From contig NZ_CP135164.1 in NCBI RefSeq assembly GCF_001940225.2, forward strand, positions 2,232,001 through 2,296,000: 64,000 bases of DNA. Reading direction: 5' to 3'. The notes under the pieces are model-generated. The model was not told where the DNA came from. It saw only the letters and a program-made list of their open reading frames with translations, and made no database searches. The position numbers were made by a program, and so were the translations under genes. Position 1 is the stretch's first letter; each line of letters opens with the position of its first letter. The stretch comes from Roseburia sp. 499 (GTDB lineage Bacteria > Bacillota > Clostridia > Lachnospirales > Lachnospiraceae). This document shows positions 1 through 9,627 of this stretch, in pieces.

Positions 1-404
1 TCATAGTTCTTTTCCTCACCCGTCACATCATAAGTTCCTCGCAATATTACTGTTATATCCCCGTAATTTCTCGCGCCTCCCATACTACAATTTCCTTCAT
101 ATCCGCTTTCATTTCCCGGATAAAAATCCATCAATTCAGCTATCTTTTCATCTATGTTTTCCATATGTTCTAATGCATATGGAGAAAATAAATCTTTCAG
201 TTTTTCTGCATCTTTTGCTTTAAGCGCATTCATAATAGACTGCATGGTCTCATCCGACTGTTCTTGATATGTTTCCTCCTCCTTTCCCATACGCTCCAAT
301 CGGTTACTAGGTGCGCAACCTGATATGTTTATCAATATCATACACGCTAACAATACTACTACCATTTTCTTACCACTGATAATTTGCAACCATATTTTCT
401 TCAT
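1..404 (-). CDS. DUF5104-like lipoprotein, candidate immunity protein (3' end outside window)
   Basis: This is the start of a secreted lipoprotein; about 134 codons are visible and the gene runs off the window. The start at 404 is preceded by an AAGGATGG-like ribosome site. It gives a basic start (MKKIWLQ), a hydrophobic stretch and a lipobox ending INISGC, so the protein should be anchored outside the membrane by the cysteine near residue 30. The mature part (KAKDAEKLKDLFSPYALE) resembles DUF5104 proteins of clostridia; that match is from memory. The first codons overlap the end of the rhs gene by 35 bp, so it is translationally coupled to it. A small gene directly after a toxin C-terminus is the usual place for an immunity gene; that role is inference. 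Confidence 0.6.
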   Translation of the reverse strand, partial: MKKIWLQIISGKKMVVVLLACMILINISGCAPSNRLERMGKEEETYQEQSDETMQSIMNALKAKDAEKLKDLFSPYALEHMENIDEKIAELMDFYPGNESGYEGNCSMGGARNYGDITVILRGTYDVTGEEKNY

Positions 405-2594
405 CAAAACACCATCCTTCTTCATTTTCATATTCTGCAAAAAATGCTTCCCATAATTCCGGTTCCTTTGAAAAATCAATGCTTCCATATACAGCCAGTT
501 CACTTGCATTTCTATCCTGATATTTGGGGGCTGGATTGAATCCGGTAATCCACCATTGTGGGGCATCCGGATTATATTCAAATATCATCTGTCCGGTTCT
601 TTTATCATAAAGAGACAGTGTCATGTGCAGATTAGTATCTGTAGCACAGTTTTTGTGGAATCCATCTCCATAATAGATTCCTGTCTCGCATCCTGCTCCC
701 AGATTCAAATAATCTCCCTTCCACATCCAAATAGTATAGGTTGTTCCATCTTTAACAGTAAACGGATACATTTGCGGTTCCATTGACGTAGCTGCATCAA
801 AGACATAATCATAAAAACTATTATATCCAAAATACTGCTGCCAACAATCCCTGTCAGAATGATATACTCCATCATCCGTTCTGGTAAAGGAAAAAACATC
901 CAAAAATGCTTCTCCAATAGGAGTCATTGAACCAATTGCCATAAAATCACTTATATCCAGTCCAAAAAATATATCTTTCTCTATTCCTTCACGCACTGTT
1001 CCGACAATCTCTCTGCCGCTCTCTGCAATTTTCCCTTGTATTTCACCGGAAATATAATTCTCCCACACAAACTCAGCACCATTAAAGAAACTGGTTGTAG
1101 CTGTAATAGCCACCTCACCTGCTGCCGTAGCTGCATCTTCTAACCAATCACCAACTACCTCTCTTCCGGTTTCCACTGCTTCTGTAATCTCTTCCCAGCT
1201 TGGGAAAGCACCATCGCGGTCTGCAAAGTTTAATGGACGGTTCCAGCAATAGCTATATTCATTCAGTGTGTAAGGTGCTTTCTGTACCCCTTTCACAATA
1301 TCCCTTGCCGTAAATCTTCCTGTTTGTGGCATATATTCTCGTGCTTGCGCAAAGTATGTGTCCGCTACCGTATCCCGATAAAATCCCACATATCCAAAAG
1401 GCTGAACCTGTTCTTTTTTCTTTTGCAAATCATTTCCAAATTCATCAAAAACATAGCTTTCCTTAATGTTTCCTTCTGCTTCCAGATAACGCAGTGGACT
1501 GCCTTGCTCATCCAACATATAATAATGCACGCCTTCCTTATTGGTTTCTCCTATTACACTGCCATCCCATAGAAACTGACGCATATTGTCTTTTTCTACC
1601 TGCTGCAACAGATTATGATAGCGTCTGGTCTGATCTAAGACAAATTCAATGCTTCTGACTGGATTTTCCACTTCTAAAATCCCCGGTAGTCCTTCATTTG
1701 TAAATGATATTCCTTCAAACATCTGTTGCCCTACTCTTTTTCCAAGTCCATTGTAGTTATAAACAGACATTCTTCCTGCATCATCTGCTGCCCGGTACAT
1801 ATGATTTCTGCAATCGTACTCATAGATATGTTTACATGCATTATTTTCCAATATCTGAACTAAATTTCCTCGCTTATCATAAGAATAATCTGTAACCTGT
1901 TCTTCATTTACAGAACGCATCAGCTGATTTGCTTCATTATAGAAATAATCTGTTCTAGTCTGCTCATCTTCCATAAAGCTACGATTTCCAAAGGTATCAT
2001 AACCATAACTACGTAACATTGCACCATCTTTTTGCACACCAACTAAGCGATTCAATGCATCATAGTCATAACGATACACACCACTTTCTGTCTGAAGCCC
2101 TCTTCGCTGCCGTTTTATTTCTATTTTATTGCCTACTGAATCATACTGATACTCAATGCCTTCCAGAAGTCCTTCTTTATCCCAGTGGGTAAGACTTTCC
2201 AGTGCACCCGTTATACCATAGGTATAATTTGTCCGCATAGCATTCGGGAACAATTTCTCACTTAATCTGCCATTTTCATCATAAGCATAGCTAAATTCGC
2301 CACTTTCATCCCGTAGAGAAATTAATCGTCTCCACTGGTCATAGCCATACTCCACTTTTTTTCCTCCCGGATACTGCATGGCAACACACTGTCCCAACTC
2401 GTTACGGGAGTAAACAACTTCTCTGCCTTTCTGGTCTGTGACCTTCTCAGCCCTTCCCAGCTCATCAACCTCTATGGTGGTGATTCCAAGCCAGTCACTA
2501 ATCTCTACCAACTGCTTTAACGGATTATAGCTTAGTTTCACTGAATTTCCATCAGCATATTGAATTCCGGACAACTGACCTCCTTTTGTATAGC
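370..2594 (-). pseudogene. Rhs protein, C-terminal fragment with RHS core and DUF4474-like tip
   Basis: This is the distal part of a large Rhs polymorphic toxin gene cut by the IS element at 2595-6041. It carries YD repeats, then the RHS core around 1215-1460 (motifs YVFDEFGNDL, FTARDIV, NRPLNFADRDG). After that comes a unique tip of about 280 residues that should be the effector domain. The tip has a helical, Ala-rich lead and then a part with GIYYGDG, MTLSLYDKRTG and WWITGFNP, which resembles DUF4474; its activity is unknown. The open frame runs back to 2697, but the first 36 codons come from IS sequence, so that start is not native. The frame itself is undamaged to its stop at 370. Expression as a shorter product from within the fragment is possible but not shown. 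Confidence 0.85.
2591..2594. repeat. 4-bp target site duplication TAGC (left copy; right copy 6042-6045)
   Basis: TAGC sits directly outside both ends of the outer IS. Collapsing the two copies restores the reading Lys-Tyr-Ser-Tyr-Thr-Lys across the rhs junction, which fits a normal YD repeat. Confidence 0.85.
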
Positions 2595-2647
2595 ATAATC
2601 TCTCGGAATCTTTAAGCCAGTAAATATAAGGCTTAAAGATTCCTTTT

Positions 2648-2675
2648 TTTATAAAATCCCCCACTTTTTTGTCAA
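2648..2675 (-). promoter_or_regulatory. Candidate outward-facing promoter in the IS end, reading into rhs fragment and lipoprotein
   Basis: On the minus strand TTGACA (2670-2675), a 16-bp spacer and TATAAA (2648-2653) make a near-consensus SigA promoter. It points out of the IS into the rhs C-terminal fragment and the putative immunity gene. Transcription would begin near 2641, downstream of the first in-frame ATG at 2697, so only internal starts of the rhs fragment could be used. Confidence 0.5.
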
Positions 2676-2695
2676 AAACACTTGACAATCGCATC

Positions 2696-2717
2696 AAAAA
2701 ATGCGGCGCTTCGCGCC
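2696..2717 (-). terminator. Terminator-like hairpin inside the IS left end
   Basis: On the minus strand GGCGC-GAA-GCGCC is followed within two bases by a run of six T. It would stop transcription entering from the upstream rhs part before it crosses out of the element. A second small hairpin (CCGTCG, loop TTTG, CGGCGG) lies at about 2733-2748, between it and the transposase start. Confidence 0.5.
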
Positions 2718-2779
2718 TATTGATTAATAAGAACCGTCGTTTGCGGCGGCAATCATTTTTCGATATGGAGGCGATTTTT

Positions 2780-4270
2780 ATGTTACCTGTTAACTGTGGC
2801 AGTCATACTGACTACCAAAACTTTGTTGTTACTAATCTTCGTAAATATTATCCTAACCCTGATGTTCTTGCTCGTTCAACTTGGGATATCATTGAACGTT
2901 TCTGGAACCTTGATTTATCTGAAACCGATGTTATTCTGGCTGATAAATATTCCAAATTCGGACCTGCTCCAAGAACTCCATCCTGCATGCAGCGTTCCTA
3001 TCTTTTATCCATCGATTTTAAAGTTACTTCCTTAACAGAATGGGCTGCTCAGCTTAAAATCAATCCTCTTTATGCCATTCTTAGCGGATTTGAAGTAAGC
3101 AACACTCCTGGTGTTGGAACTTTTTATGATTTCATTAACCGTTGTCTGTGGGACTCCGATGATAGTCATATGTCTTCTCATATCCATCCCCTTAAGACAA
3201 AGGTTAAAAAACCTAAATCTAAAGGAACAAAAGCGGATTCTGTAGAAAAAGTTACCGTTGCTGAACTCCTTCCCGAGTTAGAAAACACGGAGTTTCATCT
3301 GGATGATCAGCCTTATGCTTCTCTGTTTAAAATCTATAAAAAAGAATTCCTTGATAGTTCTGTCGATAAAGGACTTATTCATAAAAATGCTTTAGCACTT
3401 GCCGGAGATGGAACTCCTGTTGTCACTTCACACAGAGAACGTAAGCATCGTGTCTGCAAATGCAAAGAAAACGGTATTACTGACTGCAAATGTGACCGTT
3501 ACTTTTCCCAGCCCGACTGCGATATCGGATGGGATTCATCTCGTGATTGTTTTTATCATGGGTATGACTTATACATGCTTGTCGACGCTGAAAGCGACTT
3601 GCCTGTATTTCCTCACTATTCCTGTGCCTCCAAGCATGATTCACATGGATTTTTACATGCTTTTTTCAGAATGAAATCATTCCTGCCAGACTATAAAATC
3701 TCAAAGGTACTATTAGATTCTGCCCATGATGCCATGCCTTATTATCAATACTTTCAGCGTGAAAATATCACGCCTTTTATCGATCTTAACGGCAAAGGTG
3801 GCAGACCACCTGTCTATAAAAACGACTTTACCATTGATAAGGATGGTGTACCAATCTGTCCATGTGGTTTTCGTATGCGCCGTGATGGTATTGAAATTTC
3901 AAAAGGCAGAATGAAATTCAAGTGTCCAAAAATCAGCAGGAAAAATGGTTGTATTTCCTGCACCTGCGATAATCCGTGCTCTGATGCCAAATATGGGCGT
4001 ACCGTTCATTTGGTAATGAATGATAACCCAAGATTATTTAATAATCCACCAAGAAGCAGCAATGAATGGAAGCTGGAGTATAACGCAAGAACATCTGCGG
4101 AACGTTCAAATAAACGTGAGAAATTAGACTTTAAATTAGAAGACGGCAGACACCGCTCAACAAAGATGTGGTACTGCCGACTCTATCACATCCTGATGCT
4201 ACAACATCTGGATGCATGGGATTTGCCATTTGAATCTACCCTCAGAAAGTTGATTTTGAATGCAGCATAA
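2780..4270 (+). CDS. DDE transposase of the outer IS
   Basis: This is the single transposase of the outer element, 496 residues from the chosen start. GGAGGCG at 2767-2773 sits 6 bases before ATG 2780, so this start is preferred over the upstream in-frame ATG at 2669, whose extra 37 codons read through GC hairpins. The likely DDE residues are the Asp in ALAGDGTPV, the Asp in VLLDSAHDAM, and a Glu near NARTSAERSNKREK at the end. Cys-rich stretches (CKCKENGITDCKC, CPCGF, CTCDNPC) between them look like metal-binding insertions. The frame is intact, so the protein could still be made. The inner IS landed 49 bp after the stop codon, between the gene and the right inverted repeat, and so left it whole. 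Confidence 0.85.
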   Translation: MLPVNCGSHTDYQNFVVTNLRKYYPNPDVLARSTWDIIERFWNLDLSETDVILADKYSKFGPAPRTPSCMQRSYLLSIDFKVTSLTEWAAQLKINPLYAILSGFEVSNTPGVGTFYDFINRCLWDSDDSHMSSHIHPLKTKVKKPKSKGTKADSVEKVTVAELLPELENTEFHLDDQPYASLFKIYKKEFLDSSVDKGLIHKNALALAGDGTPVVTSHRERKHRVCKCKENGITDCKCDRYFSQPDCDIGWDSSRDCFYHGYDLYMLVDAESDLPVFPHYSCASKHDSHGFLHAFFRMKSFLPDYKISKVLLDSAHDAMPYYQYFQRENITPFIDLNGKGGRPPVYKNDFTIDKDGVPICPCGFRMRRDGIEISKGRMKFKCPKISRKNGCISCTCDNPCSDAKYGRTVHLVMNDNPRLFNNPPRSSNEWKLEYNARTSAERSNKREKLDFKLEDGRHRSTKMWYCRLYHILMLQHLDAWDLPFESTLRKLILNAA

Positions 4271-4319
4271 TCCTATTGTCTATAATACCACTTTTTGAAA
4301 CATAGTGAAAGCTATGTTT

Positions 4320-4328
4320 ATTTCTCGT
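4320..4328. repeat. 9-bp target site duplication ATTTCTCGT (left copy; right copy 5942-5950)
   Basis: ATTTCTCGT flanks both ends of the inner IS exactly, which shows a clean insertion of that element into the outer IS. Confidence 0.93.
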
Positions 4329-5941
4329 CAGCATTGAAAGGTAAATTTGTTTTATAGCCTACCATTTCCGTAAAATGCTTATCTTCGACATTTCGTGTGA
4401 AAATGTCTTAAGTTATCCACATTGCATACTTACACAAATTCCTGTCAAAAAAAATTGTGAATAAATTTTGCATTTTCCTCTTGGCAGGCATCACCTTCTT
4501 TGCTACAATTAATTCAGTTTTGAACTGAGTTATTCAGTTGAACTGGTATATCTTCTGTTTCTGTTAGTTGCCGTCCAAAGCTGGCTAACAATTCAGGAGA
4601 TATATTTTTTTGCAGCTTTTTTATTCCATTTTTTTCAAGATAGAAATACTCATATAGCTGCTTCACAAAATCCGCTATCTGTTCCATCAGATAGTGATTC
4701 TTCTGTGCCCGCTCATTCCAACTACATGCGTGCTCTATATCTCCCTGCCAATGCTTCTGGCGGTTAAATCCCTGATTTTCTATTTTCCATCTGTTACGTC
4801 CGGCACGTACGATTTTTTTTGCATTACTTTTCGTAATCTCGATGCTTGTAATCCAGGCAAACTCTCTTTCTTTCTCTTCACCTTTTACAATCCACCTTTC
4901 CCGATAATAGATTAGATTCACGTCAAAGTCATTGAACATGATTTTATTCTGATACTCTATATCAGTTCCAATTGTTTCTTTTTCCGGAAGTGCACGGTAT
5001 TCTTTAGCTATTGATGAAGCGCAGCCTTCTTTATATCGGATAATGTAATCCCAATGATAATCTTTACATATCTGTAAAACTGTTTTTGTAACATACAGTC
5101 CATCTGCCGTAATGATAATTGGCAGCCTCGGGAATTTCTGTTTGATTTTGGCAGCAAGTCTTACAAAAGCTTTACTTTCGCAATCCTGTTTTACTGCTTC
5201 ATCACTTTGATTTATATATTTCTCCGAATTTTCTATTGTTTCTGATGCAATACTGCATACAAGATTTTCTCCAAAGTATATTTTTGCCTCAAGTATGCTT
5301 CTGTGATACTTAATGTACTCTTTATCTGAGCCTCTGTTGTAACACCGGCTCAGATAATGCTCATTCTTCTTTTGGTATCCTTCGTCCAATTCGGTTGCAT
5401 CTACAATAATCTGCCATTTCTTTAACACCTTGGCATTATCAAAGGTCTTTCGACGAATCATGGAATATACGATATTCTGCTGAACATTCTCTAACTCCCT
5501 TGGATCTAATCTTTCCAGAAATTCATTTTCTGTCACACCATGGGGCATATAATCTTTTACTTCTTCTCCCATGAATCTGTATAAATTTCTGCAGATTTTC
5601 TCATCATTAAAGGTTCTTGTCATTTCCTGCATGCTCGAAATCCCTGCAATACTTTTATAGTACATAGTTCCAAGCATGACTCTTGAAGAATAATCAATGT
5701 AACTCTGATTACGGGGATCTTTTACTCTGCCGAACATCGAAAATAGTTCCGGACAAAATCTGTTCTGAATCTTATTACATTCAGCAATGGGATTGTTTTC
5801 AAGTTTCTTTCTGATTCTTTCCTGCTCTCGGCTCATTTTGCACCTCTGCGATAAAGTTTTTCTTCTATTTTACCTTATTACAGAGAAAACCACAGTAATT
5901 TCATATGATTTAGTGCGAATTATTTTTACCTTTCAATGCTG
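4329..5941 (-). mobile_element. Inner IS element, 1613 bp, copy 1
   Basis: It is bounded by perfect 17-bp inverted repeats, CAGCATTGAAAGGTAAA at 4329-4345 and its complement at 5925-5941, with a 9-bp target duplication outside. One transposase gene on the minus strand fills it. The second copy at 32353-33965 has the same length, the same ends and the same encoded protein, so one of them moved recently. Its insertion splits the 3' flank of the outer IS. Confidence 0.95.
4514..5836 (-). CDS. IS transposase (DDE type), copy 1
   Basis: This 440-residue transposase has the same sequence as the one at 32458-33780. An N-terminal part (FCPELFSMFGRVKDPRN, then SSMQEMTRTFNDE) precedes a DDE catalytic core. 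The first Asp is in IIVDATELDEG, the second in IIITADGLYV, and the Glu in RWKIENQGFNRQKHW, the YREK-like region. These are hallmarks of the IS4/ISAs1-like superfamily. The family is not resolved, although the 9-bp duplications fit that superfamily. Two apparently identical intact copies suggest the element is active or was until recently. Confidence 0.9.
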   Translation of the reverse strand: MSREQERIRKKLENNPIAECNKIQNRFCPELFSMFGRVKDPRNQSYIDYSSRVMLGTMYYKSIAGISSMQEMTRTFNDEKICRNLYRFMGEEVKDYMPHGVTENEFLERLDPRELENVQQNIVYSMIRRKTFDNAKVLKKWQIIVDATELDEGYQKKNEHYLSRCYNRGSDKEYIKYHRSILEAKIYFGENLVCSIASETIENSEKYINQSDEAVKQDCESKAFVRLAAKIKQKFPRLPIIITADGLYVTKTVLQICKDYHWDYIIRYKEGCASSIAKEYRALPEKETIGTDIEYQNKIMFNDFDVNLIYYRERWIVKGEEKEREFAWITSIEITKSNAKKIVRAGRNRWKIENQGFNRQKHWQGDIEHACSWNERAQKNHYLMEQIADFVKQLYEYFYLEKNGIKKLQKNISPELLASFGRQLTETEDIPVQLNNSVQN

Positions 5942-6040
5942 ATTTCTCGTGCGATTTTTTCGTTCCACATATAATATTTACTTTTCAAAGTACAATGCCG
6001 GGTTTCCGCCGGCATGAACACTCAGGATTCCGAGAGTTCA

Positions 6041-9000
6041 TTAGCTATACTTTGTGACGAAGCCTTCTTTATCCTGTTTTTCAATCATACGTCCTTTGTT
6101 GTCATATTCATAATGTTCTTCTCTTCCCAGAGCATCTACAGTTGTTTCTACCTGACCCAAAACATCACGTTTGTATTGCATAAAATACAGGTTTTTATTA
6201 TCTTCATTCAGTTTACATGCCTCTGACAGTTCTTTTTCCTCACCATATTGTGAAATTTCTGACAAACTGCCCATTTCATCATAATTATATTCCGTACAGT
6301 TTCCCAAGGCATCTATCACGCGTATCAAACGTCCTGCCGGCGAATAAAAATATTGTGTCGTATTTCCATTGGCATCTGTCGCAGAACTTACATGTCCGGT
6401 TAAATCATAGGTATAATTCTTTTTCTGCCCCTCGCTACTTTCAATCTGTATGATTCTATTCATGGAATCATAGGTATAATAAAAAGTATATCCTTTCTGA
6501 TTCCTGCTACTCTTTACATTACGATTTGTATCATAAGTGTAACTTACATAGGTTCCGTCAGCATAAGTAATCTTTTCCAACAATCCACCGGGCAGATAAT
6601 CGTAAATCGTCTCCCTATCTGCCGGGTCAATAATCTTGCTGATTTTTCCCATGGAATTATATTGATATGTAGTTTTATTTCCTCTGGCATCTATCACACC
6701 GATTCGCTGCCCTGCTTTGTCATACACGTTTCTCCGCACATTTCCCATGGCATCAATAGTCTTTATCTTCTGTCCAAACTGATTGTACGCCATATGACTA
6801 ACTGCTCCATCAGCATCTGTTAAGGCAATCAGGCGATTCAGGGCATCATATTCCATCTTTACAACTCCGCCATCTGAGTCCTTGACTTTTGTACGGTTCC
6901 CATTCTGGTCATATTCATATTGTACTTCTGCACCTTTTGCATTGATGACACGTTCCAGATGATTCAGCTTGTCATAAACAAATCTTGTTTTTCCACCATT
7001 TGCTGCTGTCCGGCAAGTCATATTCCACATTTTATCATATTCATATAAAGTAACATTGCCTTCCTGGTCAATTACCTTACATGGTTTATTGATTTCATTA
7101 TATTCACATTGCAGCCGACTTCCGTCAAAATCTTCAACACAAGTTATTTTTCCACTCTCGTTATAATAAATGTGCTTTGTATTTCCTTCTGCATTTGTTA
7201 CCGCAATAATATTTCCCCGGCGATTATAGGCATATTCCGTACGATTGCCGTTTCCGTCAATAGTCGCAGTTACCTGTCCTAACATATCATACTCATACTG
7301 AGTCTCACCACCCAGGGGTCCACGAATAGAACTGATATTACCATGTTCATCATATCTTAATGCTATGATACTTCCATCCGGCTGCTTCAGTTCTATTGGT
7401 TTTCCATTCTTATTGTAAGATACTACAATTTCCCTTCCAAGAGCGTCTTTTCTACGAACCAGATTTCCTCTTAAATCATACTGGTTGCGTAAGAATTCTT
7501 CTCCACATATCTTGATTCCGGTCATCAGTTTCATGGCATTATATGTCATTTCCATTTTTTCTCCCATAGGATTTTCCACCATGGTTAGATTTCCGGCATC
7601 ATCATAATCGTAAGTCGTCTTATTTCCTTTTTTATCTATAATCTGCGTCTTTTGATTCTGGTCATTATAAGCATATTGTATTCGCCCATCTGAAAATACT
7701 GTCTCTACACTTCGGAAACGTTCATCATGAATATAATCAATTTCATTTCCATTCTGCTCCGTTACATGTATCTTTCTGGAATTATCATCATACTCCAGCC
7801 GCATCTGCCCACCATCCGGATAGAACTGTTTTGTTACACGCCCCTCGGCATCATATTCATTCCGAATACTCTCAATATTTCTGGCATTGGTAACTCCACA
7901 TATATTTCCGGCGCTGTCATATTTATATTGAAATGTATGATTTTCTTCATCTCTTACTTGTGTCAGACATCCATCTTTATAAGAAAGGCTCACAGCGCGT
8001 CCTGTTCCATCTGATACTTCTGACATAAGCCCTTCCTCACCATATCGATAAAACAACGCTTCTCCCGATATACTTTTTGCCTCTTTCAGTCTTCCCTCTG
8101 CGTCATAAGAAAACTTCAGCCAGTTATCATTACGGTCTTCTACTCTGGTATTTTTTCCTTGAGAATCAAAAACATATTTTATCCCAAGATCTGTCTTATA
8201 AACCATGCCCTCAGATGTTTCCATTAGAATTTCCCGTTTTCCAAGCAAATGAGAATACTGTCCATTTTCTTCTTTCAGGAAGGTCTCTTCCCTGCCATCT
8301 GACCAATGTAGCACAACTCTCTGTTGTTCTTTTCTCAGATAAATTTGATAATTATGTACCCATCCTTTTCCCAACACACTGCTTTGCTGTTCCATAGAAT
8401 TATAAAACATTACAAACTCTAATGGATAGAGCCCTTTTTGTCTCAAATATTCCCGATGAAAAATAAAATTTCCGGTAGCAAGATTAATTGGGTCACCACC
8501 ATACTCACAACTATTCAGATTCAGTCCCTTTAACATTCTAATTAACTCTTTTAGAATGTTGTTCATGTTAAAGTCGCCACATGCAATAGAAAGTCGATTC
8601 AGTAAGGAACTAACACTGTTAGACCAACCTTCCGGCATCTGTAGCTGTTCCATCTGCGCCACCATTACGTTCTCTAATTCTTCCACATTATTCTGATAGG
8701 AATCCATCGCCCTTTGTAGTTCCTGAAGCATCTGCTGCACTTCATGAATCTTACCAATCGCACTACTGATTTGTGTTCCTATAGAAAATCCGGAATAACA
8801 TAACTGTCCATCTAAATTACTTAATGCCGTTAATTGTTCTGCGTAGCCCTCATATTTTCCGACCAAGTTTTGACATAACCGGCACATTTCCGTCTTGCCA
8901 CTCCAATCCAGACTGACTGTGGCAGTTCCGCTACTGTTCCCTGCACTACCACCCACATAACTTGCCATAGAGCTTGCCTGGCTGTCTAACGACTCCACTC

Positions 9001-9250
9001 TCGGCATAATCTGTCCTTGCAACGTACTATGCATCTTATTTAAATTTTCAAGATACTTTTGAAAATTATCTCGCCATTCGAATGTATTTTCCTGGAATTT
9101 TCTTGCAGACTTTCCTGACCAGTGATAACCTGTCAATTCTGTATTCGTTCGCAAAATTTTTATCTTCAGTGCATTAATTTGTTGTATCGACTGCTCCAAT
9201 TTGTTGATTGTCTCCTGGAGCACAGACATGTCAATAGAAAATTTCTTCAT
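6041..9250 (-). pseudogene. Rhs toxin, N-terminal fragment with WXG-like domain, DUF6531 and YD repeats
   Basis: This is the first 1069 codons of the broken rhs gene. The N-terminal 200 residues are helical with a YHWSGKSARKFQ motif (W44-S-G46), like WXG100 or LXG targeting domains of type VII secretion substrates. There is no Sec signal peptide. Near residue 253 GGDPINLATGNF begins a DUF6531-like module that opens most Rhs shells. Many YD repeats follow (YDEHGN, YDKLNH, YDALNRL) to the end. The stop codon is created by the last IS base plus the target duplication. With the C-terminal fragment rejoined, the native protein is 1809 residues. GGGGGAG before the start is a strong ribosome site. 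A product from this piece alone would lack the core and the toxin tip. Confidence 0.9.
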
Positions 9251-9261
9251 TTTTCTCCCCC

Positions 9262-9289
9262 TTATTTCTTATTTCTTATTTCTTATTTC
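9262..9289. repeat. Four tandem copies of a 7-bp repeat (TTATTTC)
   Basis: TTATTTC is repeated four times without change across the end of the 112-residue gene and the gap to the rhs ribosome site at 9251-9258. Because 7 is not a multiple of 3, slippage would alter the C-terminus of the upstream protein or the spacing between the two genes. Confidence 0.85.
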
Positions 9290-9614
9290 TTCTCTCTTCT
9301 TGCTTTCTGTGATAATCCCTATCTTCACTTTTCATACATCTATAGGTATTTTCCAAACGACTTTTTTCACCTATACAATCACTCAACATCTGACTTCGTA
9401 AATTACTGATAGGATGATTCAATTTCTGTTCACTTGATGTAAGTTCGCCAATGTTTTGCGGTGTAATAGATACACCGCTCACATCGGCAAGATTATTTAA
9501 TTCGGTATTTATACTGGTATCTTCCTGTTCCAACTGTGTCAATCGACTAATCATTTGACCCAAAGTTGAAATATCTCGACTACATCTACTCATTTCAGAG
9601 CAACGACAACTCAT
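9276..9614 (-). CDS. Small helical partner protein of the Rhs locus
   Basis: This 112-residue protein of unknown family sits between the WXG-motif gene and rhs. AAGGAGGGG precedes its start. Most of it is predicted helical and charged (ISRLTQLEQEDTSINTELNN, KSRLENTYRCMKSEDRD), with an odd N-terminus rich in cysteine (MSCRCSEMSRC). Its place matches the small alpha-helical proteins encoded before LXG toxins in Firmicutes, such as the DUF5082/YwqH-like protein of the Bacillus ywqHIJ genes. There they act as targeting partners for type VII export. The comparison rests on gene order, size and helical character, not on a sequence match. It ends in a 7-bp tandem repeat. Confidence 0.6.
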   Translation of the reverse strand: MSCRCSEMSRCSRDISTLGQMISRLTQLEQEDTSINTELNNLADVSGVSITPQNIGELTSSEQKLNHPISNLRSQMLSDCIGEKSRLENTYRCMKSEDRDYHRKQEERRNKK

Positions 9615-9627
9615 TTTTTACCCCTCC

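Larger units (their letters stand above)
2595..6041 (+). mobile_element. Outer IS element (about 1.8 kb) inserted in rhs and itself interrupted by a second IS
   Basis: The ends carry imperfect 16-bp inverted repeats (14 of 16 match): ATAATCTCTCGGAATC at 2595-2610 and the complement of ATGAACTCTCGGAATC at 6026-6041. A 4-bp target duplication, TAGC, flanks it at 2591-2594 and 6042-6045. Taking out this element and one TAGC joins the two rhs pieces in frame. The inner element with its own 9-bp duplication accounts for 1622 bp, leaving 1825 bp of original IS. It encodes one DDE transposase on the plus strand. Small GC-rich hairpins lie near both ends. The family was not fixed; a 4-bp duplication suggests a branch of the IS4 superfamily. 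Confidence 0.9.

Noticed and set aside
2595..2697. Native start of the rhs C-terminal fragment at 2697
   Set aside because: These codons are IS sequence. The fragment has no start of its own and joins the upstream half once the IS is removed.
2669..2779. N-terminal extension of the outer IS transposase from ATG 2669
   Set aside because: The added 37 codons read through two GC hairpins, and a strong ribosome site lies before ATG 2780 instead.
8077..8397. Plus-strand frames of 60 to 160 codons inside rhs, lacZ, the adaptors and others
   Set aside because: They lie opposite long real genes, lack ribosome sites and give no recognisable protein.
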